NCBI RefSeq assembly: GCF_017875235.1
Contig: NZ_JAGGMI010000009.1
Location: 1 to 64,000, forward strand
Direction: 5' to 3'
Source: Asticcacaulis solisilvae
GTDB lineage: Bacteria > Pseudomonadota > Alphaproteobacteria > Caulobacterales > Caulobacteraceae
Length of the DNA: 64,000 nt
Part shown: piece by piece, positions 24,943-33,769 of the stretch
Numbering within the stretch: the stretch's first letter is position 1
Layout of the letters: each line of letters starts with the position of its first letter
Position numbers and translations under genes: made by a program
The notes under the pieces: generated by a model
The model's database searches: none
The model's input: only the letters and a program-made list of their open reading frames with translations
Told to the model about the DNA's origin: nothing

Positions 24943-27570
24943 ATGAAAACCAACCTTGTCGCGATCCGCGCGTTCGGATCGTTCTGCGCCCTTGCGCCCC
25001 TGATGATGGCCGCCTCTCCCTCAGCGCAAGCCGCCGCACCCACCGCCGAGGCCTCTGAACCCGTCGTCATCCAGGGCTATCGCGATGGCCGCGACCGGTC
25101 GCTGAACCAGAAGAAGAAGCAGACCAATATTTCCGACCGCGTGTCGGCGGACGCCATCGGCAACCTGCCCGACCGCAATGTCGCCGAAGCCATTGCCCGC
25201 GTGCCGGGCGTCAGCCTGTCGCTGGAACAGGGCGAAGGCCGCTATATCAGCATCCGCGGCATCGATCCCAACCTCAACCAGGTCCAGGTCGATGGCGCGA
25301 CAGCGGCCGCGCCCGGCGGATCACGCCTTGGCCGCGCCGTGCCGCTCGACACGCTGGGCCTGGCGCAGATCAGCCAGATCGAAGTCATCAAGAGCGTGAC
25401 GCCTGATCTTGACGCCAATTCGCTGGGGGGCACGCTGTCGATCAAGACGGTCAGCCCGTTCAGCCGCCCTGAAGGCCTGATCTCGGCCCAGGTCGCCGCC
25501 AATCACAGCGGATCGACCGGCACGACCGGCCCCGAAGTCCGCCTGACCTTTTCCGACGTCCTGGGCGCCAGCCAGAAATGGGGCATAGCCGCCGCGCTGA
25601 GCTTTGAGGAACGCGATTACGCCAACCACTGGGTGCAGAGCGCCGGCTGGGAACAGCGCACGGTCAACGGCATCACCACCTATCTGCCCGGCAGTTTCGA
25701 GATCAAGCCCGAGGAAGGCAATCTGCGCCGCTTAGGCGGCAATATCGCGCTGGAATACCGGCCGGACGACAGCCTGCGCCTGTTCCTGCGCGGCAACTAT
25801 TCGACAACGCGGCGGGTGGAGCACACGGTTGAAACCGTATTCAACGTCAGCAATTCGGCCGCCAATGTCCAGCTCGACACGGCGACCACCGGCGTGTTCC
25901 GCGCCGCCGGTGTCCGCCCGGAACGGAGGGATTTCCGCGTCCGCAAGGACCAGCAGCTTCTGGTCCTGTCGACAGGCTTTGAAAAGGTCGCGGGTGATTT
26001 CACTTTTGAATCGCTGGTGACGTGGTCGGCGGCCAAGGAAGAAACGCCGTACAACAACGTCCTGGCCTTCCGCGCCGGCACCGGGGCCACCGGGCCGATC
26101 GCCTTTGACATCGGCGCTTTTGACTTCGTGCGCTGGGAAGCCGACTACACCCAGGACACGGCGTCGGACTATCCGCTGCGCCGCACGCGTGAAGATTTCG
26201 GCCTGGTCGATGAAACTACCGCCACGGCGAAATTCGACGTCACATGGGCGCCGTCCGGCTGGGCCAGCCACGACGCCTACATCAAGGCGGGCGTCAAGCA
26301 CACGCGCCGCGACCGCGCCGTCGACATGGAGTCGCGCCGCTATATCCCGGTCGGCAACTGGCGGCTGAGCCAGATCGGTGTCCTGCCGGCGGAAAGCGCC
26401 TATGACGACCGCTATTCGGCGGGCTTTGTCCTCGACCACGACGCCACCTTTGCCTACATCAAGGCCAATCCCGCCCTGGTCAGCTTCGACGTGCTGGAAT
26501 CGGCGCGCAATTCGATCGAAGACGATTACGATATCGATGAGACCATATCGGCCGCCTATGTGCTGGGCACGGCGACCTTTGGCCGGCTGACGATCCTAGG
26601 CGGCCTGCGCTGGGAAGGCACCGAAGCCACGATCCGCGCCGTCGAAGCACGCTTTGACAAAGGGGTCTTCCTCGGCCACTTCCCGGCCTCGGGCGCTACG
26701 ACCTATGACCGCATCTTCCCGAACCTTCAGGGCGTGTTCCGCATTACCGACGACCTGCAACTGCGCGCCGCCGTCACCCGCACGATCGGCCGGCCGGCCT
26801 ATGAAGACGCCCGGCCATTGTCGAACTTCACCTATGAGACACTGGGCGCTTCGGCGCTCAACCCGACCTTTGGCTATACCGGCACACTTAGCATCGGCAA
26901 TCCGGACCTGAAACCGTTCGATGCCCACAATCTCGACGTCTCGCTCGACTGGTATACGTCGAACCGGGGCCTGGTCAGCATCGCCGCCTTCCGCAAGGAG
27001 ATCGACGATCCGATCTATGGCTATTCCGACACCCGCACCAACACCACCCACAACGGTATCGGCCTTGAAACCCTGCGCGTCACCAGCACGCGCAATGCCG
27101 ACCAGGCGACGATCGACGGCGTGGAGCTGAACATCTACCAGCCGTTTTCCTTCCTGCCGGCGCCGTTCGATGGCCTGGGCATCGATGCCAACCTGACGGT
27201 GATCTCTTCCGACGTCACCGTGCCGACGCGGCCGGGCGAAGCCTTCTCCTTCTTCCGCCAGCCTGACCAGATCCAGAATGTCACCCTGTTCTACGAAAAG
27301 GGCAATGTGTCGGGCCGGGTGGCGTGGAACCACACAGGCGAGCAGCTCTATACTCTGGGGTCGAACATCCGCAACGATGAGTACCGCCGCCCGCGCTCCC
27401 AGGTCGATGCCCTGCTGCGCTATATGCTGAGCCCGAAATACGCCCTGACCGTTTCGGCGCGCAACCTGACCAAAGAGCCCGAACAGTTCAGCTATGGCAT
27501 CAAGAGCCTGATCCGCACCAGCCGCCTGATCGACCAGGATGTGACGGTCAGCATCAGCGCCGCCTTTTAG
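24943..27570 (+). CDS. TonB-dependent receptor, TIGR01782-type
   Basis: This 875-residue outer-membrane receptor has a signal peptide in residues 1-31 (ASPSAQAAAP). The plug contains the motif set of the Xanthomonas/Caulobacter TIGR01782 family: ISDRVSADAIGNLPDRNVAEAIARVPGVSLSLEQGEGRYISIRG and LGRAVPLDTLGLAQISQIEVIKSVTPDLDANSLGG. The barrel ends DQDVTVSISAAF with a terminal Phe. Members import oligosaccharides and other scarce nutrients rather than siderophores, and the nearby GH31 enzyme fits a glycan role. I chose the ATG at 24943 because it begins a proper signal peptide. A strong terminator (27633-27664) follows. The specific ligand is not evident. Confidence 0.9.
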   Translation: MKTNLVAIRAFGSFCALAPLMMAASPSAQAAAPTAEASEPVVIQGYRDGRDRSLNQKKKQTNISDRVSADAIGNLPDRNVAEAIARVPGVSLSLEQGEGRYISIRGIDPNLNQVQVDGATAAAPGGSRLGRAVPLDTLGLAQISQIEVIKSVTPDLDANSLGGTLSIKTVSPFSRPEGLISAQVAANHSGSTGTTGPEVRLTFSDVLGASQKWGIAAALSFEERDYANHWVQSAGWEQRTVNGITTYLPGSFEIKPEEGNLRRLGGNIALEYRPDDSLRLFLRGNYSTTRRVEHTVETVFNVSNSAANVQLDTATTGVFRAAGVRPERRDFRVRKDQQLLVLSTGFEKVAGDFTFESLVTWSAAKEETPYNNVLAFRAGTGATGPIAFDIGAFDFVRWEADYTQDTASDYPLRRTREDFGLVDETTATAKFDVTWAPSGWASHDAYIKAGVKHTRRDRAVDMESRRYIPVGNWRLSQIGVLPAESAYDDRYSAGFVLDHDATFAYIKANPALVSFDVLESARNSIEDDYDIDETISAAYVLGTATFGRLTILGGLRWEGTEATIRAVEARFDKGVFLGHFPASGATTYDRIFPNLQGVFRITDDLQLRAAVTRTIGRPAYEDARPLSNFTYETLGASALNPTFGYTGTLSIGNPDLKPFDAHNLDVSLDWYTSNRGLVSIAAFRKEIDDPIYGYSDTRTNTTHNGIGLETLRVTSTRNADQATIDGVELNIYQPFSFLPAPFDGLGIDANLTVISSDVTVPTRPGEAFSFFRQPDQIQNVTLFYEKGNVSGRVAWNHTGEQLYTLGSNIRNDEYRRPRSQVDALLRYMLSPKYALTVSARNLTKEPEQFSYGIKSLIRTSRLIDQDVTVSISAAF

Positions 27571-27632
27571 AGCGGCGTACGGAAAGATGTGAGCGATATT
27601 TTTTTAGTATCTCTAAAAAACAAACGACTAGA

Positions 27633-27664
27633 GCATGGTGCGGTTTGATGTAACCGCACCATGC
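27633..27664. terminator. Strong hairpin terminator between convergent genes
   Basis: GCATGGTGCGGTT and its exact complement flank a TGATGT loop, a perfect 13-bp stem. It lies 63 nt after the TonB receptor stop and 1 nt from the end of the leftward SMR fragment, so it can serve either strand. Confidence 0.75.
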
Positions 27665-27665
27665 T

Positions 27666-27815
27666 TTAAGCAACCGACTTCGAAAACACCTTGATGACGA
27701 CGGTGCCTGTCAGGATCAGGCCGATGCCAAGCAGCGCAGGCAGATCAAGAATCTGGCGGTAGACCAGATAGCCGATCACCGAAATGACGACGATGCCGAC
27801 GCCCGACCAGAAGCA
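27666..27815 (-). pseudogene. SMR-family multidrug exporter, C-terminal fragment
   Basis: About 49 residues, from FWSGVGIVVISVIGYLVYRQ through LDLPALLGIGLILTGTVVIKVFS, match helices 3 and 4 of small multidrug resistance proteins (EmrE/QacE/SugE type, normally ~105 residues). The N-terminal half with the essential helix-1 glutamate is missing. At about 27812-27816 the sequence switches to an IS110-type transposase on the opposite strand, whose open frame overlaps the boundary. Upstream in-frame codons (MLGHQAEPGTEIPA) are transposase DNA read backwards. The fragment cannot transport by itself. Confidence 0.75.
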
Positions 27816-28142
27816 TTCGAACGCGGCCGGGATTTCGGTGCCTGGCTCGGCTTGGTGCCCAAGCAATTCAGTACCGGCGGAAGATCGATCCTTGGCGGCA
27901 TTTCCAAACGCGGCAGTCGATATCTTCGAACCCTATTCGTCCAAGCTGCCCGGGTACTGTTGATGCGGCCACAGAACTGGCCCAAGTTTAGCTTCGGGAG
28001 CTGGCTCACCAATGCCGCTACGCGAATGCATCGAAACAAGCTCGCCGCTGCGCTCGCCAACAAACTCGCCCGCATTACCTGGAGTGTGCTGAGTTCCGGT
28101 AAGGCTTTCGATACCCACAGAATCGAGGTGGAGGCTATCTAA
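27813..28142 (+). pseudogene. IS110-family transposase, C-terminal fragment
   Basis: The frame reads AFERGRDFGAWLGLVPKQFS, then GGRSILGGISKRGSRYLRTL and ANKLARITWSVLSSGKAF, ending at TAA 28140-28142. The GRDFxAWLGLVPxQxSxGG and ISKRGxxYLR blocks define the C-terminal Transposase_20 domain of IS110/IS1111 elements. Only ~109 of ~340 residues remain; the N-terminal DEDD domain is absent. The truncation coincides with the truncated SMR gene, so the two fragments were joined by a deletion. No complete IS110 copy is in the window. Confidence 0.8.
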
Positions 28143-28457
28143 GCAATCTACCTCTCCCGAGTTCGCGAATGAGAAATGCATGGAACGGATTCATAGACGC
28201 ACCCTGAGTCAGGTGGCCCTTATGGTTGCCAAACAACCTGTCCGCTAATGAGACCAAAGGTGCGTGCGTATACCCATCAAGGCCACGGCTCGCATGCCGA
28301 TCGACAGGCCGAATACATATCAGCGACTTCCGCTTTCCACTTATGAACTCACTTGCGATCAGCAGCCGGTCCATACATTAGGGCCAAGTGCAGACACCCT
28401 GTCGCTAACTCTCTACAACGCCTGACGACCAAAATATTGCCAGACTGGGCAGCGGCT
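28143..28457. other. 3' non-coding end of the IS110-type element and intergenic DNA
   Basis: About 315 bases follow the transposase fragment before the protease gene. The first ~240 probably belong to the IS110-type element's 3' non-coding end, which is usually 100-250 nt in this family. I could not define the element boundary because IS110 elements often lack inverted repeats. No gene is supported here. Confidence 0.4.
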
Positions 28458-29462
28458 TTACGCCGTCTCGATGCTGACGCCCGGCACGGGTTGCGGGGGC
28501 GCGAGGCTGAGTTCGAAGCGGATGTCCCTGGCGCGGTAATCCAGCGTCACCGAAGCGAATTGGCGCAGATAGTCCATTCCGATCAGAAGGGACGGGCGCG
28601 ACTTCGTCTTCCACGCCGCAAATTCCGGCACATCGGCAATAACCAGCGTGCCGTTGGTAAAGGCCAGGTTCTGCAACCTGATGCGGCCGATCGGCACGAC
28701 CTGGCCGGTGATCTCACCGCCCGTGACGCCGGTCAGGGTGACATTGGCCTGGGGCGCGAAGATCTTGCTGCGGTTGGAGACGGCCTTCATCAGCGAGACA
28801 TTGCCGACGCTGACCTCGGCGCCGGTGTCGATAAAGGCGATGGCGGCGACGCTGTCGACCAGGCAATCCATGACCTTCAGATAGCCGCCGCTGCCCTTGG
28901 CGCGGACGTGGGTGACGTCGGGGCGTTTGGCTTCGGTCGGATCGGATGGTTCTTCGATACGGATGGCGCGGTCGGCGAAGTCGAAGGTGACACGCGTGTC
29001 GTTGATGACGTCCAGCCCCAGGTAGCCGTCATTATAGACGGAGGCGCGCGGCAGGACGGGCAGGGACAGGTTGCTGCGGCGGAACGGGCCGAAGGCGAGG
29101 TCGCTGATCTGGACGGTCGGGGCCGGGACGCGGCGCGTCAGGCCTGACACCATGACATTGCGCCCCAGCGACAGGCCCAGTCTGGCGGCGACGTCGTCCG
29201 ACAGGATCGAGCGTTCGGCGGCCGTATCGACGACAAAGCGGAACGGGCCCTTTCCGTTGATCATGACCTCGATGGTCAGGCGTTGCGACGGATCTTCGCG
29301 GGCGGTCAGGCGGACGCCTTTTTTGCCGTCTGATTCGAGCTGCCTGGCGCCCTGGGCGTTGACGACCTGGCTGAGGGCGGTAGGCGGCATCAGCCCGAGG
29401 CCAAGCCCCGCTGCCAATAAGCCGCGCCGTGGCCAGCCTCCATCGCTGTTCGTCATGTTCAA
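28458..29462 (-). CDS. Secreted retropepsin-like aspartyl protease, two-domain
   Basis: This 334-residue protein has a twin-arginine-like signal (PRRGLLAAGLGLGLMPPTALS). Two retropepsin-fold lobes follow, each with a candidate catalytic aspartate: Asp79 in FRFVVDTAAERS and Asp212 in IAFIDTGAEVS. Each lobe ends with the matching flap/strand block (YLGLDVINDTRVTFDF; LLIGMDYLRQFASVTLDY). Family members with two DTG-type motifs resemble single-chain pepsin-like enzymes and act in the periplasm or outside. The first motif is DTAA rather than DTGA, a conservative deviation. It is transcribed divergently from the GH31 gene with ~215 nt between. A processing role for neighbouring secreted proteins is possible but unproven. 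Confidence 0.8.
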   Translation of the reverse strand: MNMTNSDGGWPRRGLLAAGLGLGLMPPTALSQVVNAQGARQLESDGKKGVRLTAREDPSQRLTIEVMINGKGPFRFVVDTAAERSILSDDVAARLGLSLGRNVMVSGLTRRVPAPTVQISDLAFGPFRRSNLSLPVLPRASVYNDGYLGLDVINDTRVTFDFADRAIRIEEPSDPTEAKRPDVTHVRAKGSGGYLKVMDCLVDSVAAIAFIDTGAEVSVGNVSLMKAVSNRSKIFAPQANVTLTGVTGGEITGQVVPIGRIRLQNLAFTNGTLVIADVPEFAAWKTKSRPSLLIGMDYLRQFASVTLDYRARDIRFELSLAPPQPVPGVSIETA

Positions 29463-29677
29463 CCCCCTGATGGCGCTCTGCCGGCGCGTCTTGATGCTGA
29501 CTGTAACACTGTTCCGCCAAAGCGCCAGACTGTGTCAGTAGGCTGAAAAAGGCATTAGTCTGACAATTGAAGTGCTCGCCGAACCGTGTTAGCGGTATCA
29601 GAGAGCCGCACTCAAGAGTGCGGCCGCCACACAAAGCCCGGCGTTTTGCGATGCCGGCGACATGAAAGAGGAAACCT

Positions 29678-32593
29678 ATGAAGACGCGCGTCATGATATC
29701 CGCCCTTGCCTTGCTGGCCGCCATTGCGGGGCAGGCCTGCGCCGCCCCGGGCCGTGCGCTGGATGCCAATGGGCACTTTGCCCTGGCGGCTCCGGCGTCC
29801 AGCGCAGCGTTTTCCTTTGTTCCGGTGGAAGGCGGCGTCCAGGTCCGCATCGGCGCGGTCGCCAAGAACATCATCTTTTACGGTCCGAAGACCGTGCGGG
29901 TGAACACCACGCTGGGGGAAAATTACTGGAAGCATCCCAGCATCGTCGTGATCGACAAGCCGGACAATATTGGCTTCACGACGCAGGAGACGGCGACGAC
30001 GCTGACCCTGAAAAGTGCCGGCCTGAGCGTCATCATCGACAAGGCGACTGGCGCGGTGACCTTCACCGACGCGAGCGGCAAGGTCTACACGCAGGAAAAG
30101 CAGGCCGCGCCGCAGAGCCTGAACCGGATCGAGATTTCCGGCGCGCCGACCTATGAGGCGCAGAACACCTTCCAGCTCAAGCCGGAGGAGGCGATCTACG
30201 GCTTTGGCTTTGTGGGGCAGGGCGAGCTGAACCGGCGCGGCAAGAACCTGCTGCTGGTCCAGACCAATATCGGCATCGTCATTCCGGTCATGGTGTCGTC
30301 GGAGCGCTATGGCATCCTGTGGGATACCTACTCAAAAATGCGCTTCAGCGATTCTGACGCCGGTGCGACCCTGTGGGCCGAAAGCGCGCCGGGCGGGGTC
30401 GACTACTACTTCATGGCCGGCGACACGATGGACGCGGTCGTTGGCGGTTACCGCGAACTGACCGGCCAGGCGCCGATGTTCCCCAAGCAGGCGTTCGGAC
30501 TGTTCATGAGCAAGGAGCGCTATCAGACCCAGGCGCGGCTGCTGGAGGTGGCAAAGACCTTCCGCCAGGAACAGTTCCCGCTCGATTACATCGTCCAGGA
30601 CTGGCAGTACTGGGGCAGCGACAAGGACGGCACCTGGAGCGGGATGATCTGGAACCCCGAGCGTTTCCCGGATCCGAAAGGCGCGATCGACACGCTGCAC
30701 GACATGAACCTGAAGCTGATGGTGTCGATCTGGCCGTCGGTCGGCAACGATACCGAACTGGCGCGCGATCTCGACAGCAAGAACCTGCGCTTCGAACCGC
30801 TGCACTGGATATCGAAAAAGGCGCGCATCTATGACGCCTTCAGCCCTGAAGGCCGGGCCACCTATTTCAAGCATGTGAAAAAGGGGCTTCTCGACGTCGG
30901 CGTCGATGCCCTGTGGATGGATGGCACGGAGGTCGAGGTCGGCACGGCGGTCCACGATGCCGGCGAGACCGAACGCGACATCAAGCTTCTGGGCAACAAC
31001 GCGCTGGGGGATTTCACGCGTTATCTCAATCCCTATTCGCTGATGACGACGCAGGGGACCTATGACGGTCAGCGCGCCACCAGCAACAAGCGCGCTCTGA
31101 CCCTGACGCGGTCGGCCTGGGCTGGCGCGCAGAGGACGGCGGCCGTCTCATGGTCCGGGGACACCTTCGCCAGCTGGAAGACGTTCGGCGAACAGATCGA
31201 TGGCGGCGTCAATGTCACCATCACCGGCACGCCGTACTGGACGCAGGATACCGGCGGCTTCTTCGTCAAGGGACAGTTTCCCGAGGGCGAACAGAGCCCG
31301 GCCTATCGTGAGCTGTTCGCGCGCTGGGCCCAGTATGCGGCCTTCAACCCGCTGATGCGCATCCATGGCACCGACATCGAGCGCGAACCGTATATATTCA
31401 AGACGTTGGACCCGGAAGTTTACACGTCGCTGCGCGCTTCGGTCGACCTGCGCTATCGCCTGCTGCCATATACCTACGGCCTGAGCTGGCAGGTGACCCA
31501 CAACGGCTACACGATGATGCGGGCGCTGCCGATGGACTTCCCCGAAGACCGGGGCGTCCATAATATCAATGACGCCTTCATGTTCGGACCGTCCTTCCTG
31601 GTCCATCCGGTGACGCGGCCGATGTACCGTTTCCTGGCGCCGCCAGCGCAGACCATTCCGGCGACGGCGCTGCGCACGCCGGACGGCAAGCCGGGCCTGG
31701 CCGGGCAGTATTTCGACGGGACCAATTTCGAAACGCCGAAGGGCAAGACGGTCGATGCCACAATCGACATGCGCTGGCCCGGGCCGCCGCTGACCGACAT
31801 TCCGGCGGGCCTGACGGCGCTCAACAACTTCTCGGCGCGCTGGGAAGGCACGGTCATCGCGCCCGAAGACGGTGAGTACGAACTGGGCCTGGATGGCGAT
31901 GACGGCCTGCGCCTGTTCGTCGACGGCAAGCTCCTGGTCGAGGACTGGAATTTCGGCGCGGCGCGCTATCGCGGCGGCAAGGTTACGCTCAAAAAGGGCC
32001 AGAGCGTCGCCCTTAAGCTGGAATACTTCCAGGGCGGCGGCAATCGCAGCCTGCGGCTGGCGTGGCGCACCCCCAGCCAGATCGCGGAAATGGCCAACCA
32101 AAAGACAGAGATCGACGCGAAGGTCACGACCTATCTGCCCAAGGGCGCCGGCTGGTACGACTTCTGGACGCAGGAACGCTTCGAAGGTGGCGCGTCGGTG
32201 AAGAAGACTGTGCCGCTCGACATCGTGCCGCTGTATGTCCGCGCTGGTGCGATCGTGCCGATGGGGCCAAAGGTGCAGTACGCCACCGAACAGCCGGGCG
32301 CCGATTACGAAGTCCGCGTCTATCCCGGCGCCGATGGCCGCTTCACCGTCTATGAGGACGACAACGAGACCTATAATTATGAGAAGGGGCAGTACGCTAC
32401 CTATGAGATGGTCTGGGACGACGCCGGCCGCACCCTGTCGATCGGCGCGCGCAAGGGCAGCTATCCAGGCCTGGTCCAGAGCCGGAAACTGAACGTGGTG
32501 ATTGTCGGAGCGGCAAACGCCGCGGGCATTTCACCGGCGGCCGTGACGAAGTCGGTGACCTACAGCGGCAAGGCGGTAAAGCTGACCTTTTAG
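29678..32593 (+). CDS. GH31 glycoside hydrolase with PA14 domain (alpha-xylosidase/glucosidase type)
   Basis: This 971-residue exported enzyme has a signal peptide ending near residue 24 (GQACAAPG). An N-terminal beta-sandwich covers about 30-250, and the (beta/alpha)8 catalytic barrel about 260-640. Catalytic nucleophile Asp415 lies in LWMDGTEVEV and acid/base Asp495 in WSGDTFASW. A PA14-like beta-barrel spans about 672-795 (GLAGQYFDGTNFE; DGLRLFVDGKLLVEDW), and C-terminal beta domains contain the DDNETYNYEKG block. GH31 enzymes with PA14 include bacterial alpha-xylosidases acting on xyloglucan oligosaccharides, where PA14 aids binding. The exact specificity cannot be fixed. AGAGG precedes the ATG. 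With the upstream TonB receptor it suggests a plant-polysaccharide locus. Confidence 0.9.
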   Translation: MKTRVMISALALLAAIAGQACAAPGRALDANGHFALAAPASSAAFSFVPVEGGVQVRIGAVAKNIIFYGPKTVRVNTTLGENYWKHPSIVVIDKPDNIGFTTQETATTLTLKSAGLSVIIDKATGAVTFTDASGKVYTQEKQAAPQSLNRIEISGAPTYEAQNTFQLKPEEAIYGFGFVGQGELNRRGKNLLLVQTNIGIVIPVMVSSERYGILWDTYSKMRFSDSDAGATLWAESAPGGVDYYFMAGDTMDAVVGGYRELTGQAPMFPKQAFGLFMSKERYQTQARLLEVAKTFRQEQFPLDYIVQDWQYWGSDKDGTWSGMIWNPERFPDPKGAIDTLHDMNLKLMVSIWPSVGNDTELARDLDSKNLRFEPLHWISKKARIYDAFSPEGRATYFKHVKKGLLDVGVDALWMDGTEVEVGTAVHDAGETERDIKLLGNNALGDFTRYLNPYSLMTTQGTYDGQRATSNKRALTLTRSAWAGAQRTAAVSWSGDTFASWKTFGEQIDGGVNVTITGTPYWTQDTGGFFVKGQFPEGEQSPAYRELFARWAQYAAFNPLMRIHGTDIEREPYIFKTLDPEVYTSLRASVDLRYRLLPYTYGLSWQVTHNGYTMMRALPMDFPEDRGVHNINDAFMFGPSFLVHPVTRPMYRFLAPPAQTIPATALRTPDGKPGLAGQYFDGTNFETPKGKTVDATIDMRWPGPPLTDIPAGLTALNNFSARWEGTVIAPEDGEYELGLDGDDGLRLFVDGKLLVEDWNFGAARYRGGKVTLKKGQSVALKLEYFQGGGNRSLRLAWRTPSQIAEMANQKTEIDAKVTTYLPKGAGWYDFWTQERFEGGASVKKTVPLDIVPLYVRAGAIVPMGPKVQYATEQPGADYEVRVYPGADGRFTVYEDDNETYNYEKGQYATYEMVWDDAGRTLSIGARKGSYPGLVQSRKLNVVIVGAANAAGISPAAVTKSVTYSGKAVKLTF

Positions 32594-32687
32594 GGTGCGA
32601 CGGGCGGGGATGAAAGCGGAGCTCTGGTCAGATCGCCCGGGGTTTCGTATTCTCATAGGCTGGGGTGCTGGGGTGCTGGGGGATGGC

Positions 32688-33572
32688 ATGAAACCGGTCA
32701 TGGAAGAGGGCGGCAAGGCGAAGGTCGGGCTGACGCAGGCGCGGTGGCTTCAGCAGCACTATAGCCTGGGTGAGGGCGGCTGGCCCGGGCCGATCGCCGC
32801 CGTCGCGATAGCCGTGTTTATCTTCGCCGCGACGCTTCAGCCCCTGAGCGCGCTTTTTTTCGGCGCGATTGCCGCGCATGGCCTCATCTGTTTGCGGCGG
32901 CCGTCTCAGCCGGAACCCTGGGCGCCGGCTATCGCGATCGCGCTCTTTCCGGCTTATATAGGCGTCTATCTGGTGGTCATGATCGCCGTCAGCCTTTGGG
33001 TCGCGCCAAATATCGAGTGGCTGGAGCGGCATGCGCGCGAGGTCGTTGCCGTTCCGCCGCTATTCTATCGCAAGGCCCTGGCAGGCGAGCCGCACACCGT
33101 CTTTTTCTGGGTGATGCTGGATGTCAGCCTGCCGCTGGCCTTCGGGCTTTGGTATCACGCGGCGCGACGGCTGCCTTACCGGTTTCATGCCGTCTTTCGT
33201 TTGGAGAAGCGCTATCCGGATGCTGCCGAGCCCCAGACTGCGCTTTATAAGGTGCGCGACAGACAGCTTCAGAAAGCGCGTGGCGAAGAACAGCGGGTGA
33301 CCGGACTGATTTTGCTCCTGTTCGCGGCGACGGCGTGTCTGGCATTTGGCGGGTATGAACTGGTGTCCGATGAGAACAGGACCTTTCTCGGCCGGCACGG
33401 TGATGGGATTGCCTTGTTTGGCATGCCCGGTTTCTGGGTGTGGAGCCTCAAGTTCCTGATGGGGGTGGCGTTTGTGCCGCTGGCGGTGTCGAGCCTGATC
33501 ACCGAGGTGTTCGAGCCGCGCCGTGACCGGTTGAAAGCCATGGCGGCGTCGATGAGGGCAGGCGGTAGGTAG
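32688..33572 (+). CDS. Hypothetical multi-pass membrane protein
   Basis: This protein of ~294 residues has four to five probable membrane helices: PIAAVAIAVFIFAATLQPLSALFFGAIAAHGL, AIAIALFPAYIGVYLVVMIAVSLWV, VFFWVMLDVSLPLAFGLWY, GLILLLFAATACLAFGGY and WSLKFLMGVAFVPLAVSSLIT. A charged cytoplasmic stretch lies between helices 3 and 4. I chose the ATG at 32688 because it follows GGGGGATGG and gives a compact N-terminus; an upstream frame to 32595 lacks a good ribosome site. It follows the GH31 gene by ~95 nt on the same strand. I do not recognise the family. Confidence 0.6.
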   Translation: MKPVMEEGGKAKVGLTQARWLQQHYSLGEGGWPGPIAAVAIAVFIFAATLQPLSALFFGAIAAHGLICLRRPSQPEPWAPAIAIALFPAYIGVYLVVMIAVSLWVAPNIEWLERHAREVVAVPPLFYRKALAGEPHTVFFWVMLDVSLPLAFGLWYHAARRLPYRFHAVFRLEKRYPDAAEPQTALYKVRDRQLQKARGEEQRVTGLILLLFAATACLAFGGYELVSDENRTFLGRHGDGIALFGMPGFWVWSLKFLMGVAFVPLAVSSLITEVFEPRRDRLKAMAASMRAGGR

Positions 33573-33690
33573 GCGGCGAAATGCCCCCACCACCACATCT
33601 CGCCGGCGCAACGGCTGCCGCCGTCGCCACCGGCTTGTGTGGTCCCCCTCCCCATTCACATCATTGCGTGGCTGCGACAGCGCCGCTCAT

Positions 33691-33721
33691 GGGGAGGTAT
33701 AAGATTGGGGAGGTATAAGAT
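33691..33721. repeat. 16-nt tandem duplication
   Basis: GGGGAGGTATAAGAT occurs twice in succession (33691-33705 and 33707-33721), with one base between. It lies in the ~195-nt gap between the membrane protein and the TPR gene. It looks like a simple local duplication without an obvious role. Confidence 0.6.
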
Positions 33722-33769
33722 GAAGAGCGCCTCAAATAAAATCATCACGCTCTGGAAGCCGAGGCTCCG

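Noticed and set aside
23855-25039. 394-codon frame antisense to the VCBS protein
   Set aside because: Glycine- and valine-rich reverse reading of FG-GAP repeats; the forward protein is clear.
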